In this document: positions 15,573-22,710 of the stretch, piece by piece
How positions within the stretch are numbered: the stretch's first letter is position 1
Layout: each line of letters starts with the position of its first letter
Assembly: GCA_002780705.1 (NCBI GenBank)
Contig: PEUP01000071.1
Location: 263 to 25,291 of the forward strand
Length of the DNA stretch: 25,029 nucleotides
Reading direction: 5' to 3'
From: Elusimicrobia bacterium CG03_land_8_20_14_0_80_50_18
GTDB taxonomy: Bacteria > CG03
Made by a program: the position numbers and the translations under genes
Notes under the pieces: generated by a model
The model's database searches: none
What the model was told of the DNA's origin: nothing
Seen by the model: the letters and a program-made list of their open reading frames with translations, nothing else

Positions 15573-16072
15573 TTGGAAGATGCGGAAGAAACAACTTCAG
15601 GATTAAGGATCTCCACCCTGTTGAGCTCTTTATCCGCCCGCAGGCCCGTTCCCAGTATAACGGCTTCTTCCGAAACCTGCCGCACCCTATTGTCCGTGAC
15701 ATATAGCTGCTGCCGCTCATCCCATTTCAGATTATCCATATAAAGTTCACTTTTGGCGGCGCTGTCTCTGAAATACACATTCCCCTCAAGTTCCAGTCCC
15801 GCTCCGTCTTCAGAAAAGGACGCCCTGTCCGCCTTTAAAAACATTTTGCCGTCCTCCCCGTAGAAAAAACCTGACGCTCCGGTGACGCTGATTTGGTCTT
15901 CCCTGATCATTTTAGAGCCGCTGATCTCCCACAGGAGCTTGCCGCGGCGGGTCCTGCGCGCGGTGAATTCCTCCATGCTTTCTGATGATGAAAAACGGCC
16001 CTCTTTCTTCCCGCAGGCAAAAAGAAGAGCGCAGGCGGTTATAATCCGTAATGCTCTAATGCTTCCCCCCAT
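15569..16072 (-). CDS. lptC: LptC-like LPS export protein, probable lipoprotein
   Basis: Links the inner-membrane LPS exporter to LptA. A signal with a lipobox ALLFAC puts the acylated cysteine at residue 20, unlike E. coli LptC, which is anchored by a membrane helix. The remainder (RGKLLWEISGSKMIR, FYFRDSAAKSEL-type strands, KADRASFSEDGAGLELEGNV) fits the LptC twisted beta fold. The ATG at 16072 lies inside the end of kdsC, an overlap of 34 bases, and no later in-frame ATG/GTG/TTG would keep the signal. 167 residues is normal for LptC. Order kdsC-lptC-lptA-lptB strengthens the call. Confidence 0.85.
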   Translation of the reverse strand: MGGSIRALRIITACALLFACGKKEGRFSSSESMEEFTARRTRRGKLLWEISGSKMIREDQISVTGASGFFYGEDGKMFLKADRASFSEDGAGLELEGNVYFRDSAAKSELYMDNLKWDERQQLYVTDNRVRQVSEEAVILGTGLRADKELNRVEILNPEVVSSASSK

Positions 16073-16572
16073 CTGCCCTGGGCTTTCAAAACCATTTCCG
16101 CCGTCTCCCTGAAAACCCCGCGGCCCCCGTCAAAAGAAGATGTAATATCGCACAACTCTTTTATTTCCGGTGCGCCGTCGGCGGGACAGACGGTAAAGCC
16201 CGCTCTTTTAAGAAGTGACGCGTCCACGAGATCATCTCCTATATAAAGAATCTCGTCTTCCCGCGCGCCGAATTGTTTTTTGACCTGTTCCCAGACTTTT
16301 AGTTTATCTTTGATGCCCAGATATATTCCTTCTATCTCCATATCCTCAGCGACACGCCGGACAGCGGGGGCGTTCCTGCCGGATATCCAGCACACGGGGT
16401 AACCGAGCCTTCTGATGATGTAAAAAGCTATCCTGTCCTTCACATTCCAGGATTTAAGCTCTTCGCCGCTTTCAAGAAAAACAAGACGGCCGTCGGTGAG
16501 CACGCCGTCAACATCCATCGCGAAAACTTTTATTTTTTTCGCTTTTTCCGCTGCTTCGCCCGTCAGCTCCAT
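16039..16572 (-). CDS. kdsC: 3-deoxy-D-manno-octulosonate 8-phosphate phosphatase KdsC
   Basis: HAD phosphatase that removes phosphate from KDO-8-P in the synthesis of the LPS inner core. In 177 residues the catalytic DxD lies at D20/D22 of FAMDVDGVLTDG, a WISGRNAP motif gives the second HAD element, and YIGDDLVDASLL supplies the metal-binding aspartates. There is no cap domain, as expected for tetrameric KdsC. I chose ATG 16572; a TTG 9 bases earlier (16581) is possible but lacks a ribosome binding site. It lies 20 bases after ahcY. Confidence 0.93.
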   Translation of the reverse strand: MELTGEAAEKAKKIKVFAMDVDGVLTDGRLVFLESGEELKSWNVKDRIAFYIIRRLGYPVCWISGRNAPAVRRVAEDMEIEGIYLGIKDKLKVWEQVKKQFGAREDEILYIGDDLVDASLLKRAGFTVCPADGAPEIKELCDITSSFDGGRGVFRETAEMVLKAQGRWGEALEHYGL

Positions 16573-16592
16573 TACCCGCAAGTTATTGTTTT

Positions 16593-17855
16593 TCAGGTGC
16601 CCTCTGTCCAGGAAGAAAGATATTTCTTCTGCCGGGGCGTGAGCTTATCTATTATTATGCCCATGGACTTGAGCTTGAGTGTCGCCACCGTGTTTTCTAT
16701 CTCTTCCGGCACATCGTAAACGCGGGGAGACAGTTTGCCCCTGTTTTTTATGCAGAATTCCGTGGCAAGCGCCTGTGTGGAGAAACTCATATCCATAACA
16801 GAGGCGGGATGCCCTTCGGCGGCGACGAGATTGATGAGCCGGCCCTCCGCGAGGACATAGATTGATTTGTTGGCGGAAAGAACATACTCATCCACAAAGT
16901 TCCTGACATTCTTTTTTATTTTCTTCGCTTTTTTGGCCAGGCCCACGAGGTCCAGCTCAACATTGAAATGGCCCGAGTTGCACACAATAGCGCCGTTTTT
17001 CATCCTGACAAAATGCTCGGGCCGGATGACATCTATGTCTCCGGTGAGCGTGCAGAAAATATCGCCGATGACAGCGGCCTCGGCCATTGTCATGACCCTC
17101 ATGCCGTCCATCGCGGCCTCAATGGATTTTACGGGATCCACTTCCGTCACTATCACATTGGCGCCCATGCCTTTGGATCGCATGGCGAAACCTTTGCCGC
17201 ACCAGCCGTAACCGGCGACAACGACATTTTTACCGGCGAAGAGCGCGTCCGTGGCGCGGATTATTCCGTCTATTGTTGACTGGCCCGTGCCGTAACGGTT
17301 GTCAAAAAGATTTTTTGTCGCGGCGTCATTCACGGCCACGATGGGGAATTTCAGCACATTGTCTTTTTCCATGGCCCGCAGGCGGATGACGCCTGTTGTG
17401 GTCTCTTCCATTGAACCGAAAATCCTGTTGTGCAGTTCTGGATGTTTGGAAATTATCAGCGACACAAGATCTGCCCCGTCGTCCATCGTCACATTCGGCT
17501 TGTGCGCCACCGCAGACCTAAGATGCGAATAATAACGCTTGTGGTCTTCTCCCTTCACGGCGAAAACCGGTATCCCGTAATCCGCCACGAGCGACGCCGC
17601 CACATCGTCCTGCGTTGAAAGAGGGTTTGAGGCGCACATAACAATGTCCGCTCCGCCTTCTTTCAGGGTTCTGGCGAGATTCGCCGTTTCCGCCGTCACA
17701 TGCAGACAGGCCGACATTTTGACGCCTTTGAGAGTTTTGTTTTTCCTGAATTTCTCCCGCACCTGCGCCAGAACCGGCATATCTCCGTCGGCCCACTCTA
17801 TCCTCTTTTTACCGGCTTTCGCCAGCTTTAAATCCCTGACATCACAATTTTTCAA
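16593..17855 (-). CDS. ahcY: adenosylhomocysteinase, TTG start
   Basis: NAD-dependent hydrolysis of S-adenosylhomocysteine to adenosine and homocysteine, clearing the product of methylation. The 420 residues match the short bacterial/archaeal form. Visible motifs are HVTAETANL (52-60), the substrate region PIVAVNDAATKNLFDNRYGT with the catalytic K181 and a following aspartate, and the NAD-binding loop AGYGWCGKG (214-222). The C-terminus ends in YLSSW. The start is TTG with AGGAGG exactly 5 bases upstream, a strong site that rules out later starts. It follows metK after 46 bases containing a GGGGAC palindrome. Confidence 0.95.
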   Translation of the reverse strand: MKNCDVRDLKLAKAGKKRIEWADGDMPVLAQVREKFRKNKTLKGVKMSACLHVTAETANLARTLKEGGADIVMCASNPLSTQDDVAASLVADYGIPVFAVKGEDHKRYYSHLRSAVAHKPNVTMDDGADLVSLIISKHPELHNRIFGSMEETTTGVIRLRAMEKDNVLKFPIVAVNDAATKNLFDNRYGTGQSTIDGIIRATDALFAGKNVVVAGYGWCGKGFAMRSKGMGANVIVTEVDPVKSIEAAMDGMRVMTMAEAAVIGDIFCTLTGDIDVIRPEHFVRMKNGAIVCNSGHFNVELDLVGLAKKAKKIKKNVRNFVDEYVLSANKSIYVLAEGRLINLVAAEGHPASVMDMSFSTQALATEFCIKNRGKLSPRVYDVPEEIENTVATLKLKSMGIIIDKLTPRQKKYLSSWTEGT

Positions 17856-17870
17856 TTTTGCCTCCTGAAC

Positions 17871-17901
17871 GGGGGACTGTCGCCGAATGGGGACTGTCCC
17901 C
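17871..17901. repeat. GGGGAC palindromic repeat between metK and ahcY
   Basis: GGGGGACTGTC (17871-17881) is followed by GGGGAC-T-GTCCCC (17889-17901), a perfect 6-base-arm palindrome that begins right after the metK stop codon and ends close to the ahcY ribosome binding site. The same GGGGAC core recurs at 21641-21712, 22674-22710 and, as GGGACA-N4-TGTCCC, at 3529-3544. It resembles REP sequences mobilised by Y1 (RAYT) transposases, but no such gene is in the window. Confidence 0.6.
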
Positions 17902-19137
17902 TTATACCCCCGCTTTCTTTTTGAGAAGCGTCACTTTATCCGTTTTCTCCCATGGGAAGGTTTTCCCCTCGCTCTTTCTGCCGAAATGGCCGTATGCTGC
18001 CGTAGCGCGGTAAATAGGATGCCATAAATCAAGCATGTTCACTATGCCTGAAGGAGTCAACTGAAAAATTTCCTCGTCGCGAACGAGCTTGATGATCTCT
18101 TCCTCCGGTATGACAGAAGTTCCTTTTGTGTCTATCCACACCGACATGGGCTCGGCCACGCCTATCGCGTAGGAGAATTCTAAAATACATTTTTTCGCCA
18201 GTCCCGCCGCCACTATATTCTTGGCCACATACCTTGCGGCATAAGAGGCCGAGCGGTCAACCTTGGACGGATCCTTGCCGGAAAAAGCACCGCCGCCGTG
18301 GGGAATCATCCCTCCGTATGTGTCCACAATGATCTTCCTGCCGGTCACGCCCGTATCCGACTGCGGACCGCCGACGAGAAAAATGCCCGTCGGATTGACA
18401 AAACAATCTTTCTTAAAATCCAGGCCTTTCAGCAGATCCGCCGGAAGGGACGCCTTCACCACTTTCTCTATTATCTCTTCCCTCGCCAACTGCTTCATCA
18501 CGCGGCGCGCTCCTTTCTGCTCCACAACTTCGCTTGTGTGCTGAGAAGACACCACGACCTTGGTGATCTTCACAGGTTTGTCGTCAACATACTTGACAGT
18601 CACCTGGCTCTTGCAGTCGGGGCCAAGATAGGGTATTTCTTTGCTCGCGCGCACTTCTTTGAATTTCCTGACAAGCGCGTGGGAAAATTCAAGAGGGGCC
18701 GGCATAAGATTCTCCGTCTCATCGCAGGCATAACCGAACATTATTCCCTGGTCGCCCGCGCCGCCGCAGTCAACGCCCTGCGCGATATCCGGCGACTGGG
18801 CGCCTATGACGTTGAGAATGGCGCAGGTTCTGTAATCAAATCCGTATTCGGACCCGGTGTACCCTATCTCTATCAGGGCCTGCTTGACGATTGCCCTCAC
18901 ATCCACCCATGCATCCGTTGTGATCTCGCCGCCGACGATAACAAGGCCCAGCGAGATAAATGTCTCGCAGGCGCAGCGTGATCCCCGCGCATCGCCGTCT
19001 TTCATCTTATATGGTTTCAGGCCTTTTTTCTCGTCGTACTTTAAAATAGCGTCCAGCACGCCGTCGGAAATCCGGTCGCAGACCTTATCGGGATGGCCGT
19101 CGCCGACACTCTCAGAAGTAAACTCAAAATCTTTCAT
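17902..19137 (-). CDS. metK: S-adenosylmethionine synthase
   Basis: Makes S-adenosylmethionine from methionine and ATP in the cytoplasm. The 411 residues carry the family motifs SVGDGHPDKVCD (ATP and metal binding, H15/D17), GAGDQGIMFGYA, and the glycine-rich IPHGGGAFSGKDPSKVDRSA loop. The enzyme is longer than E. coli MetK (384) through an insert near residues 37-50. GGAGG stands 7 bases before the ATG, which overlaps the nucleotidyltransferase stop by 4 bases. Together with ahcY it covers two steps of the activated methyl cycle; no methionine synthase is present here. Confidence 0.96.
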   Translation of the reverse strand: MKDFEFTSESVGDGHPDKVCDRISDGVLDAILKYDEKKGLKPYKMKDGDARGSRCACETFISLGLVIVGGEITTDAWVDVRAIVKQALIEIGYTGSEYGFDYRTCAILNVIGAQSPDIAQGVDCGGAGDQGIMFGYACDETENLMPAPLEFSHALVRKFKEVRASKEIPYLGPDCKSQVTVKYVDDKPVKITKVVVSSQHTSEVVEQKGARRVMKQLAREEIIEKVVKASLPADLLKGLDFKKDCFVNPTGIFLVGGPQSDTGVTGRKIIVDTYGGMIPHGGGAFSGKDPSKVDRSASYAARYVAKNIVAAGLAKKCILEFSYAIGVAEPMSVWIDTKGTSVIPEEEIIKLVRDEEIFQLTPSGIVNMLDLWHPIYRATAAYGHFGRKSEGKTFPWEKTDKVTLLKKKAGV

Positions 19138-20201
19138 TTTCTATCCTCCGTGTTTATCACCGCGCCTTCGTATAAAGTCAGATTCTCCTTTATAGCGGCG
19201 CCGCTGTCTATAATACAATTCTTTATCTTCACTCCGCTTTCAATCCGCGCATTATTCCAAATTATGGAATTTTTTACAACCGCCGCGGGCCCTATCTTTG
19301 ACCCGCGCCCTATGGTGACAAAAGGGCCTATTTTGGCGCCGTCGCCGATTTCGGAATCAGCGCCTATGAGACATGGCCGGTAAAATTTAACATTTTTTCC
19401 CACTCTCACATTTTTCTCGCACCAGACCGATCCCTGAGTCTCCTCGCCGGGAATCCTGATATTGACCCTGCCGTCCAGCACATCCGCCACTGTCCTGCGG
19501 TAATCGGCGAGATTACCGACATCACACCAATAAGCGTCCGTGACATAGCCGTAAATAGGCAGGCCTTTCTTCAACAACAGCGGCCAGAGGTCTTTGCCGA
19601 AATCAAAAAAATTATGGTTAGGTATGAATTTGAATATATCATGCTCAAAAATATAAATACCCGTGTTCACCGTGGCGTCAACAAAATCGGTAATATCGGG
19701 TTTTTCCATGAATTTTTTTATTTTCCCCGCCGGGCTTGTCAGTGTGATACCGAAGGGAAAAACGCTCTGCACCTTTTTGAGAACCATTGTCGCGACGGAT
19801 TTTTTCTTACGGTGAAAAGCGATGGCCTTCCTTATGTCTATGTCAGTAAAACCGTCGCCTGATATGACCAACAGGGTACCGGAGCCCTTGAAAAAATTCT
19901 CCACTTTTTTTAAACCCCCGGCGTTGCCGAGCAGGTTTTTTTCAAAAGAATATTCCATTGAAACTCCGAATTTTTTACCGCTGCCGAAATAATTTTTGAT
20001 TAACCCCGCATGTGTGTGCAGATTACACATGAACTTCCTGAAACCCTGCTTATGAAAATTGTTAATGGAATGTTCCATCACCGGCATGTTGACTATGGGG
20101 ATGAGCGGCTTGGGTATGCGGTAGGTGAGCGGCCTCAGACGCGTGCCGACTCCGGCGGCCAGCACCATCACCCTGATATCTGCAATTGTGTTCTGATTCA
20201 T
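19134..20201 (-). CDS. sugar-1-phosphate nucleotidyltransferase with left-handed beta-helix
   Basis: Makes an NDP-sugar for surface polysaccharide. The 355 residues begin with the signature VMVLAAGVGTRLRPLT and the PKPLIPI segment (K31), then a Rossmann-like catalytic domain, and end in hexapeptide repeats (about 255-345: VGKNVKF, IGADSEIGDGAKIGP, IGPAAVV). This layout is that of mannose-1-phosphate guanylyltransferase (GMPP-type) and glucose-1-phosphate thymidylyl/uridylyltransferase relatives; the substrate is not settled. I chose ATG 20201, which has GGAG upstream; a GTG at 20219 would overlap that site. It follows the sugar transferase after 31 bases. Confidence 0.9.
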   Translation of the reverse strand: MNQNTIADIRVMVLAAGVGTRLRPLTYRIPKPLIPIVNMPVMEHSINNFHKQGFRKFMCNLHTHAGLIKNYFGSGKKFGVSMEYSFEKNLLGNAGGLKKVENFFKGSGTLLVISGDGFTDIDIRKAIAFHRKKKSVATMVLKKVQSVFPFGITLTSPAGKIKKFMEKPDITDFVDATVNTGIYIFEHDIFKFIPNHNFFDFGKDLWPLLLKKGLPIYGYVTDAYWCDVGNLADYRRTVADVLDGRVNIRIPGEETQGSVWCEKNVRVGKNVKFYRPCLIGADSEIGDGAKIGPFVTIGRGSKIGPAAVVKNSIIWNNARIESGVKIKNCIIDSGAAIKENLTLYEGAVINTEDRK

Positions 20202-20232
20202 TCTAAATTCTCCACGCACAGAAAAACACCGG

Positions 20233-21573
20233 TCAATAAGCCCCCTTTCCGAAAAACACGGCGGGCACCGTTCTCAGCAGTATACGAAAATCTTCTTCCA
20301 TTGACCAGTTCTGCACATAAAAAATGTCCAGCCGCACCATTTCCTCATAAGTCAGGTCGCTGCGGCCGCTGACCTGCCAAAGGCCGGTTATACCCGGCTT
20401 TACACGCAGACGCCTTAGCGCCGACTCGTCATAACCCTCGGCCTCGCTGATTATCTGCGGGCGGGGCCCGACCACGGACATGTCTCCTTTGAGCACATTA
20501 ATCAGCTGCGGCAGTTCATCGAGTGAAAATTTTCTCAAAAAACCGCCGATACGCGTGACGCGGGAATCACTCTTCTTCTTAAAAAGCAGATTGCCGCTTT
20601 TGTAATGGGAGCGGCGCTCTTCCAGTATTATGGCGTCGGCGTTTTTGACCATTGTGCGGAATTTGAAAAATTTGAAATCCCTGCCCTTCCGCCCCCGCCT
20701 CGTGTGATTGTAAATTATCTTCCCGGGACTGTCTATTTTTATCAGCGCCGCGATTATTACAAAAAAAGGCATAAAAAGAGCCAGGCCCGCTATAGTGAAG
20801 GCCACATCAAAAACATTTTTCATGAAGAGATGCGTGCCCGTCAGGGGCGTGAGCTTGAGCCGAAGCAGCGGAATACCGAAAAATTCGTCCATAACGAGAT
20901 CGCCGAGCTTGAGTTCCAGAATATCGGGCACGAGCTGAAAATCAACGCCGTAATTCTCACAGAGGTTGGCTATATTCACGACCTTTTCGTGATTGAGAGG
21001 AAAATTCGCTATCACGATTCCGCTGAAACCGCGGTCCCGCACATATGCCCTCAATTCTTCCGCGTCGGGATAATGGTCAATCCACAGCGCCGCCTGGTGC
21101 CTGAGCCGGATCCTGCGCTGTAATGCCCGCACTATCCTGCCTCTTCCCACAACAAGTATCTTATCCGGCTGGAAAAATCTCTTTATGCACAGAACCATAA
21201 GAAACTTGAGCAGTTCCCGCTCGGCGAAAACCATTATCACCGTAAGCAGCAGAAAATAAGTGAGCATGAGACGCGAATAAGAAAAAGGCCTCCAGAAAAA
21301 TGTGAGAACTATAATAAAGCCGAAAGCCACAGTCCCGGCGCGGATGATCCTGAAAAGCTCGTAAACATAAGTCAGTTGAAGCCTGTTGTAAAATTTGTGG
21401 TGATAGAAAAAATATATAAAAACCAGCAGGACAGGAGTGAGCAGCCTGTTATACGCCGGATGGAAAAACAAACCGTGCCTCATGTAATTCGCCAGCATAA
21501 AAGCCAGCAAAAGAACCGAGGCGTCCGCAAACAGGTAAACAAACTTAAAGGCGACAATAAATTTTTTCTTCAT
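20233..21573 (-). CDS. polyprenyl-phosphate sugar-1-phosphate transferase (WbaP/PssE-type)
   Basis: Initiating enzyme for O-antigen or exopolysaccharide: moves a hexose-1-phosphate onto undecaprenyl phosphate at the inner membrane. The 446 residues show about four N-terminal membrane segments (8-30, 45-58, 80-94, 102-117), a CoA-binding-like middle domain (IVVGRGRIVRAL near 139), a re-entrant helix (254-280) and the catalytic C-terminal domain with FFKFRTM (302-308), SLDELPQLINVLKGD (350-364) and VVGPRP (367-372). This is the two-domain PHPT architecture. It is the first gene of the long minus-strand run and has a consensus promoter directly before it, with no ribosome binding site. Confidence 0.93.
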   Translation of the reverse strand: MKKKFIVAFKFVYLFADASVLLLAFMLANYMRHGLFFHPAYNRLLTPVLLVFIYFFYHHKFYNRLQLTYVYELFRIIRAGTVAFGFIIVLTFFWRPFSYSRLMLTYFLLLTVIMVFAERELLKFLMVLCIKRFFQPDKILVVGRGRIVRALQRRIRLRHQAALWIDHYPDAEELRAYVRDRGFSGIVIANFPLNHEKVVNIANLCENYGVDFQLVPDILELKLGDLVMDEFFGIPLLRLKLTPLTGTHLFMKNVFDVAFTIAGLALFMPFFVIIAALIKIDSPGKIIYNHTRRGRKGRDFKFFKFRTMVKNADAIILEERRSHYKSGNLLFKKKSDSRVTRIGGFLRKFSLDELPQLINVLKGDMSVVGPRPQIISEAEGYDESALRRLRVKPGITGLWQVSGRSDLTYEEMVRLDIFYVQNWSMEEDFRILLRTVPAVFFGKGAY

Positions 21574-21581
21574 TCGGCATG

Positions 21582-21610
21582 ATTATAGCAGAAAGACCCG
21601 AATACATCAA
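21582..21610 (-). promoter_or_regulatory. promoter of the sugar transferase gene and the long operon, near-leaderless
   Basis: On the minus strand TTGATG (21605-21610) and a perfect TATAAT (21582-21587) are 17 bases apart, with TGC before the -10 box making it an extended -10. Only 8 bases separate the -10 box from the ATG at 21573, so transcription should begin at or beside the start codon. No Shine-Dalgarno sequence is present. Confidence 0.8.
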
Positions 21611-21640
21611 AAATAATCCGCGTGATATTTGTCACCAAAG

Positions 21641-21712
21641 AAAAAAAAGGGGACGAAAAAAAGGGGACGTCCTTAATATTCTCAAAAACGAAAAAACGGG
21701 GACGGTTCTGGT
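21641..21712. repeat. tandem GGGGAC repeat cluster upstream of the plus-strand gene
   Basis: Three copies of the GGGGAC core in the same direction: AAAGGGGACGA (about 21647-21656), AAGGGGACGTCCTTAATA (21661-21678) and CGGGGACGGTTCTG (21697-21710), each led by a run of A. The second copy matches the complement of 22694-22709 at all but one base over the AAGGGGAC-TCCTTAATA core. The third copy ends where the next promoter's -35 begins. Confidence 0.6.
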
Positions 21713-21713
21713 T

Positions 21714-21743
21714 TTCACATTTTCATTCTTTTTTTGCTAAAAT
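21714..21743 (+). promoter_or_regulatory. promoter of the plus-strand barrel gene, near-leaderless
   Basis: TTCACA (21714-21719) and TAAAAT (21738-21743) are 18 bases apart, and TGC precedes the -10 box as in the promoter at 21582. The -10 ends 7 bases before the chosen ATG at 21751, and the intervening bases ATCCCAG contain no Shine-Dalgarno site. The -35 lies right after the GGGGAC repeat cluster. Confidence 0.55.
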
Positions 21744-21750
21744 ATCCCAG

Positions 21751-22653
21751 ATGAAAAAAATAAGACCCTGGCTTTTTATGCTTTTCTCCTGCGCGGCCGC
21801 CTTCGGGGCATCGGCAAGGGACTTCGGATGGAAGGGCGACCCCTATTACAGCTACGCGAGTTTTTCACAGATTCTGCGGAGCGAAAAAACCATCACGCAA
21901 AGCGCGTCCGAGGCATCTCTGTATATCAATCTTCTTAAAGAGTCCATCCGCCCTGGCGCCATACTGCTTGAAATTTTCGCCAGCCCCCTGCCATACGCGG
22001 CCGCGCACGCGAAAAAGCACAACAGCGCCCTGTATGAAAATTTTGATTTCTCCTCAAGCGGCAACCTTCTCAACACTCTGACGGCGGGAGAAGAAGATCC
22101 CTGGGGCGCGTCTCTGCTTATCGGAAAAATCGTGCCCTTCCGGCCTCAAAAAGGTAAAGGCGGATACATGGGGATCGCATATTCCGGGGGTCTGCTGACG
22201 GCGGGGAAAAAACACTTCAACAACAATGTGATATATGACGACACCTGGGCGGAGCTGGAGTGGAAAATAAAGGGCGTGAGGATTACAAGGTTCTCAAAAC
22301 AGACATGGAGTTTCAGAACGGGCTTGAAGCTCCATGACAATCCGGCCATAAGCGATTCCTTTTATCTTTCCCTGTTCCGCGACAGGATGGATTACGCCCT
22401 GAGGCGTTTCAGCTTCTGGCACAACTCAAGTTTTGATGTGTTTGCCGCGTTCCGCAAAGAAGACCTGAATCCCATCAAACTGCAGATGCTGCTGGGCAGA
22501 AACTTCCCCCGTTCAGTCAAAAAAAGAGGCATGTCCTATTCCGTATCAGTCGGTATCCTCTGGGAAGGCCGGCGGAAATATTCGGGCGCTATGATAGAGG
22601 ATAATAAAAACCCGTCCGTTCAATTCATACTGCGTCCGACAATCAAATTTTAA
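21751..22653 (+). CDS. secreted protein, probable outer-membrane beta-barrel, function unknown
   Basis: A 300-residue protein I do not recognise and the only plus-strand gene. It starts with a signal peptide (KKIRPWLFMLFSCAAAFGASA, cleavage likely after residue 22) and ends VQFILRPTIKF, the terminal-phenylalanine pattern of outer-membrane barrels. Alternating aromatic and polar residues (GGYMGIAYSGGLL, ELEWKIKGVRITRF, DVFAAFRKED, YSVSVGILWEG) suggest amphipathic strands. The open frame extends to 21622, but that part is repeat sequence and gives an unlikely polar leader; ATG 21751 sits correctly after the -10 box and before the signal peptide. GGGGAC repeats flank it on both sides. Function and family remain open. 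Confidence 0.75.
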   Translation: MKKIRPWLFMLFSCAAAFGASARDFGWKGDPYYSYASFSQILRSEKTITQSASEASLYINLLKESIRPGAILLEIFASPLPYAAAHAKKHNSALYENFDFSSSGNLLNTLTAGEEDPWGASLLIGKIVPFRPQKGKGGYMGIAYSGGLLTAGKKHFNNNVIYDDTWAELEWKIKGVRITRFSKQTWSFRTGLKLHDNPAISDSFYLSLFRDRMDYALRRFSFWHNSSFDVFAAFRKEDLNPIKLQMLLGRNFPRSVKKRGMSYSVSVGILWEGRRKYSGAMIEDNKNPSVQFILRPTIKF

Positions 22654-22668
22654 GAAAAAGAAAAAGAG

Positions 22669-22710
22669 AAAAAGGGGGCATCCCCTTTTTTTATTAAGGA
22701 TGTCCCCTTT
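22669..22710. terminator. bidirectional terminator built from GGGGAC-type repeat
   Basis: Between two convergent genes, AAAAAGGGG (22669-22677) and CCCCTTTTT (22682-22690) form a 9-base stem with a 4-base loop, followed by T residues: a good intrinsic terminator for the plus-strand gene. A second CCCC run (22704-22707) pairs with the first G run in an alternative fold (GGGGGCATCC with GGATGTCCCC). The right part overlaps the 3' end of the fecR-like gene and carries its stop codon. Confidence 0.7.

Noticed and set aside
18298..18981. Plus-strand open frame of 227 codons
   Set aside because: Antisense to metK with no recognisable motif or ribosome binding site.
21641..21712. CRISPR array
   Set aside because: The three GGGGAC copies are short, unevenly spaced and imperfect; there are no regular spacers and no cas genes.
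21622..21750. N-terminal extension of the plus-strand barrel gene
   Set aside because: The extra 43 codons are encoded by GGGGAC repeats and the promoter; a proper signal peptide begins at 21751.
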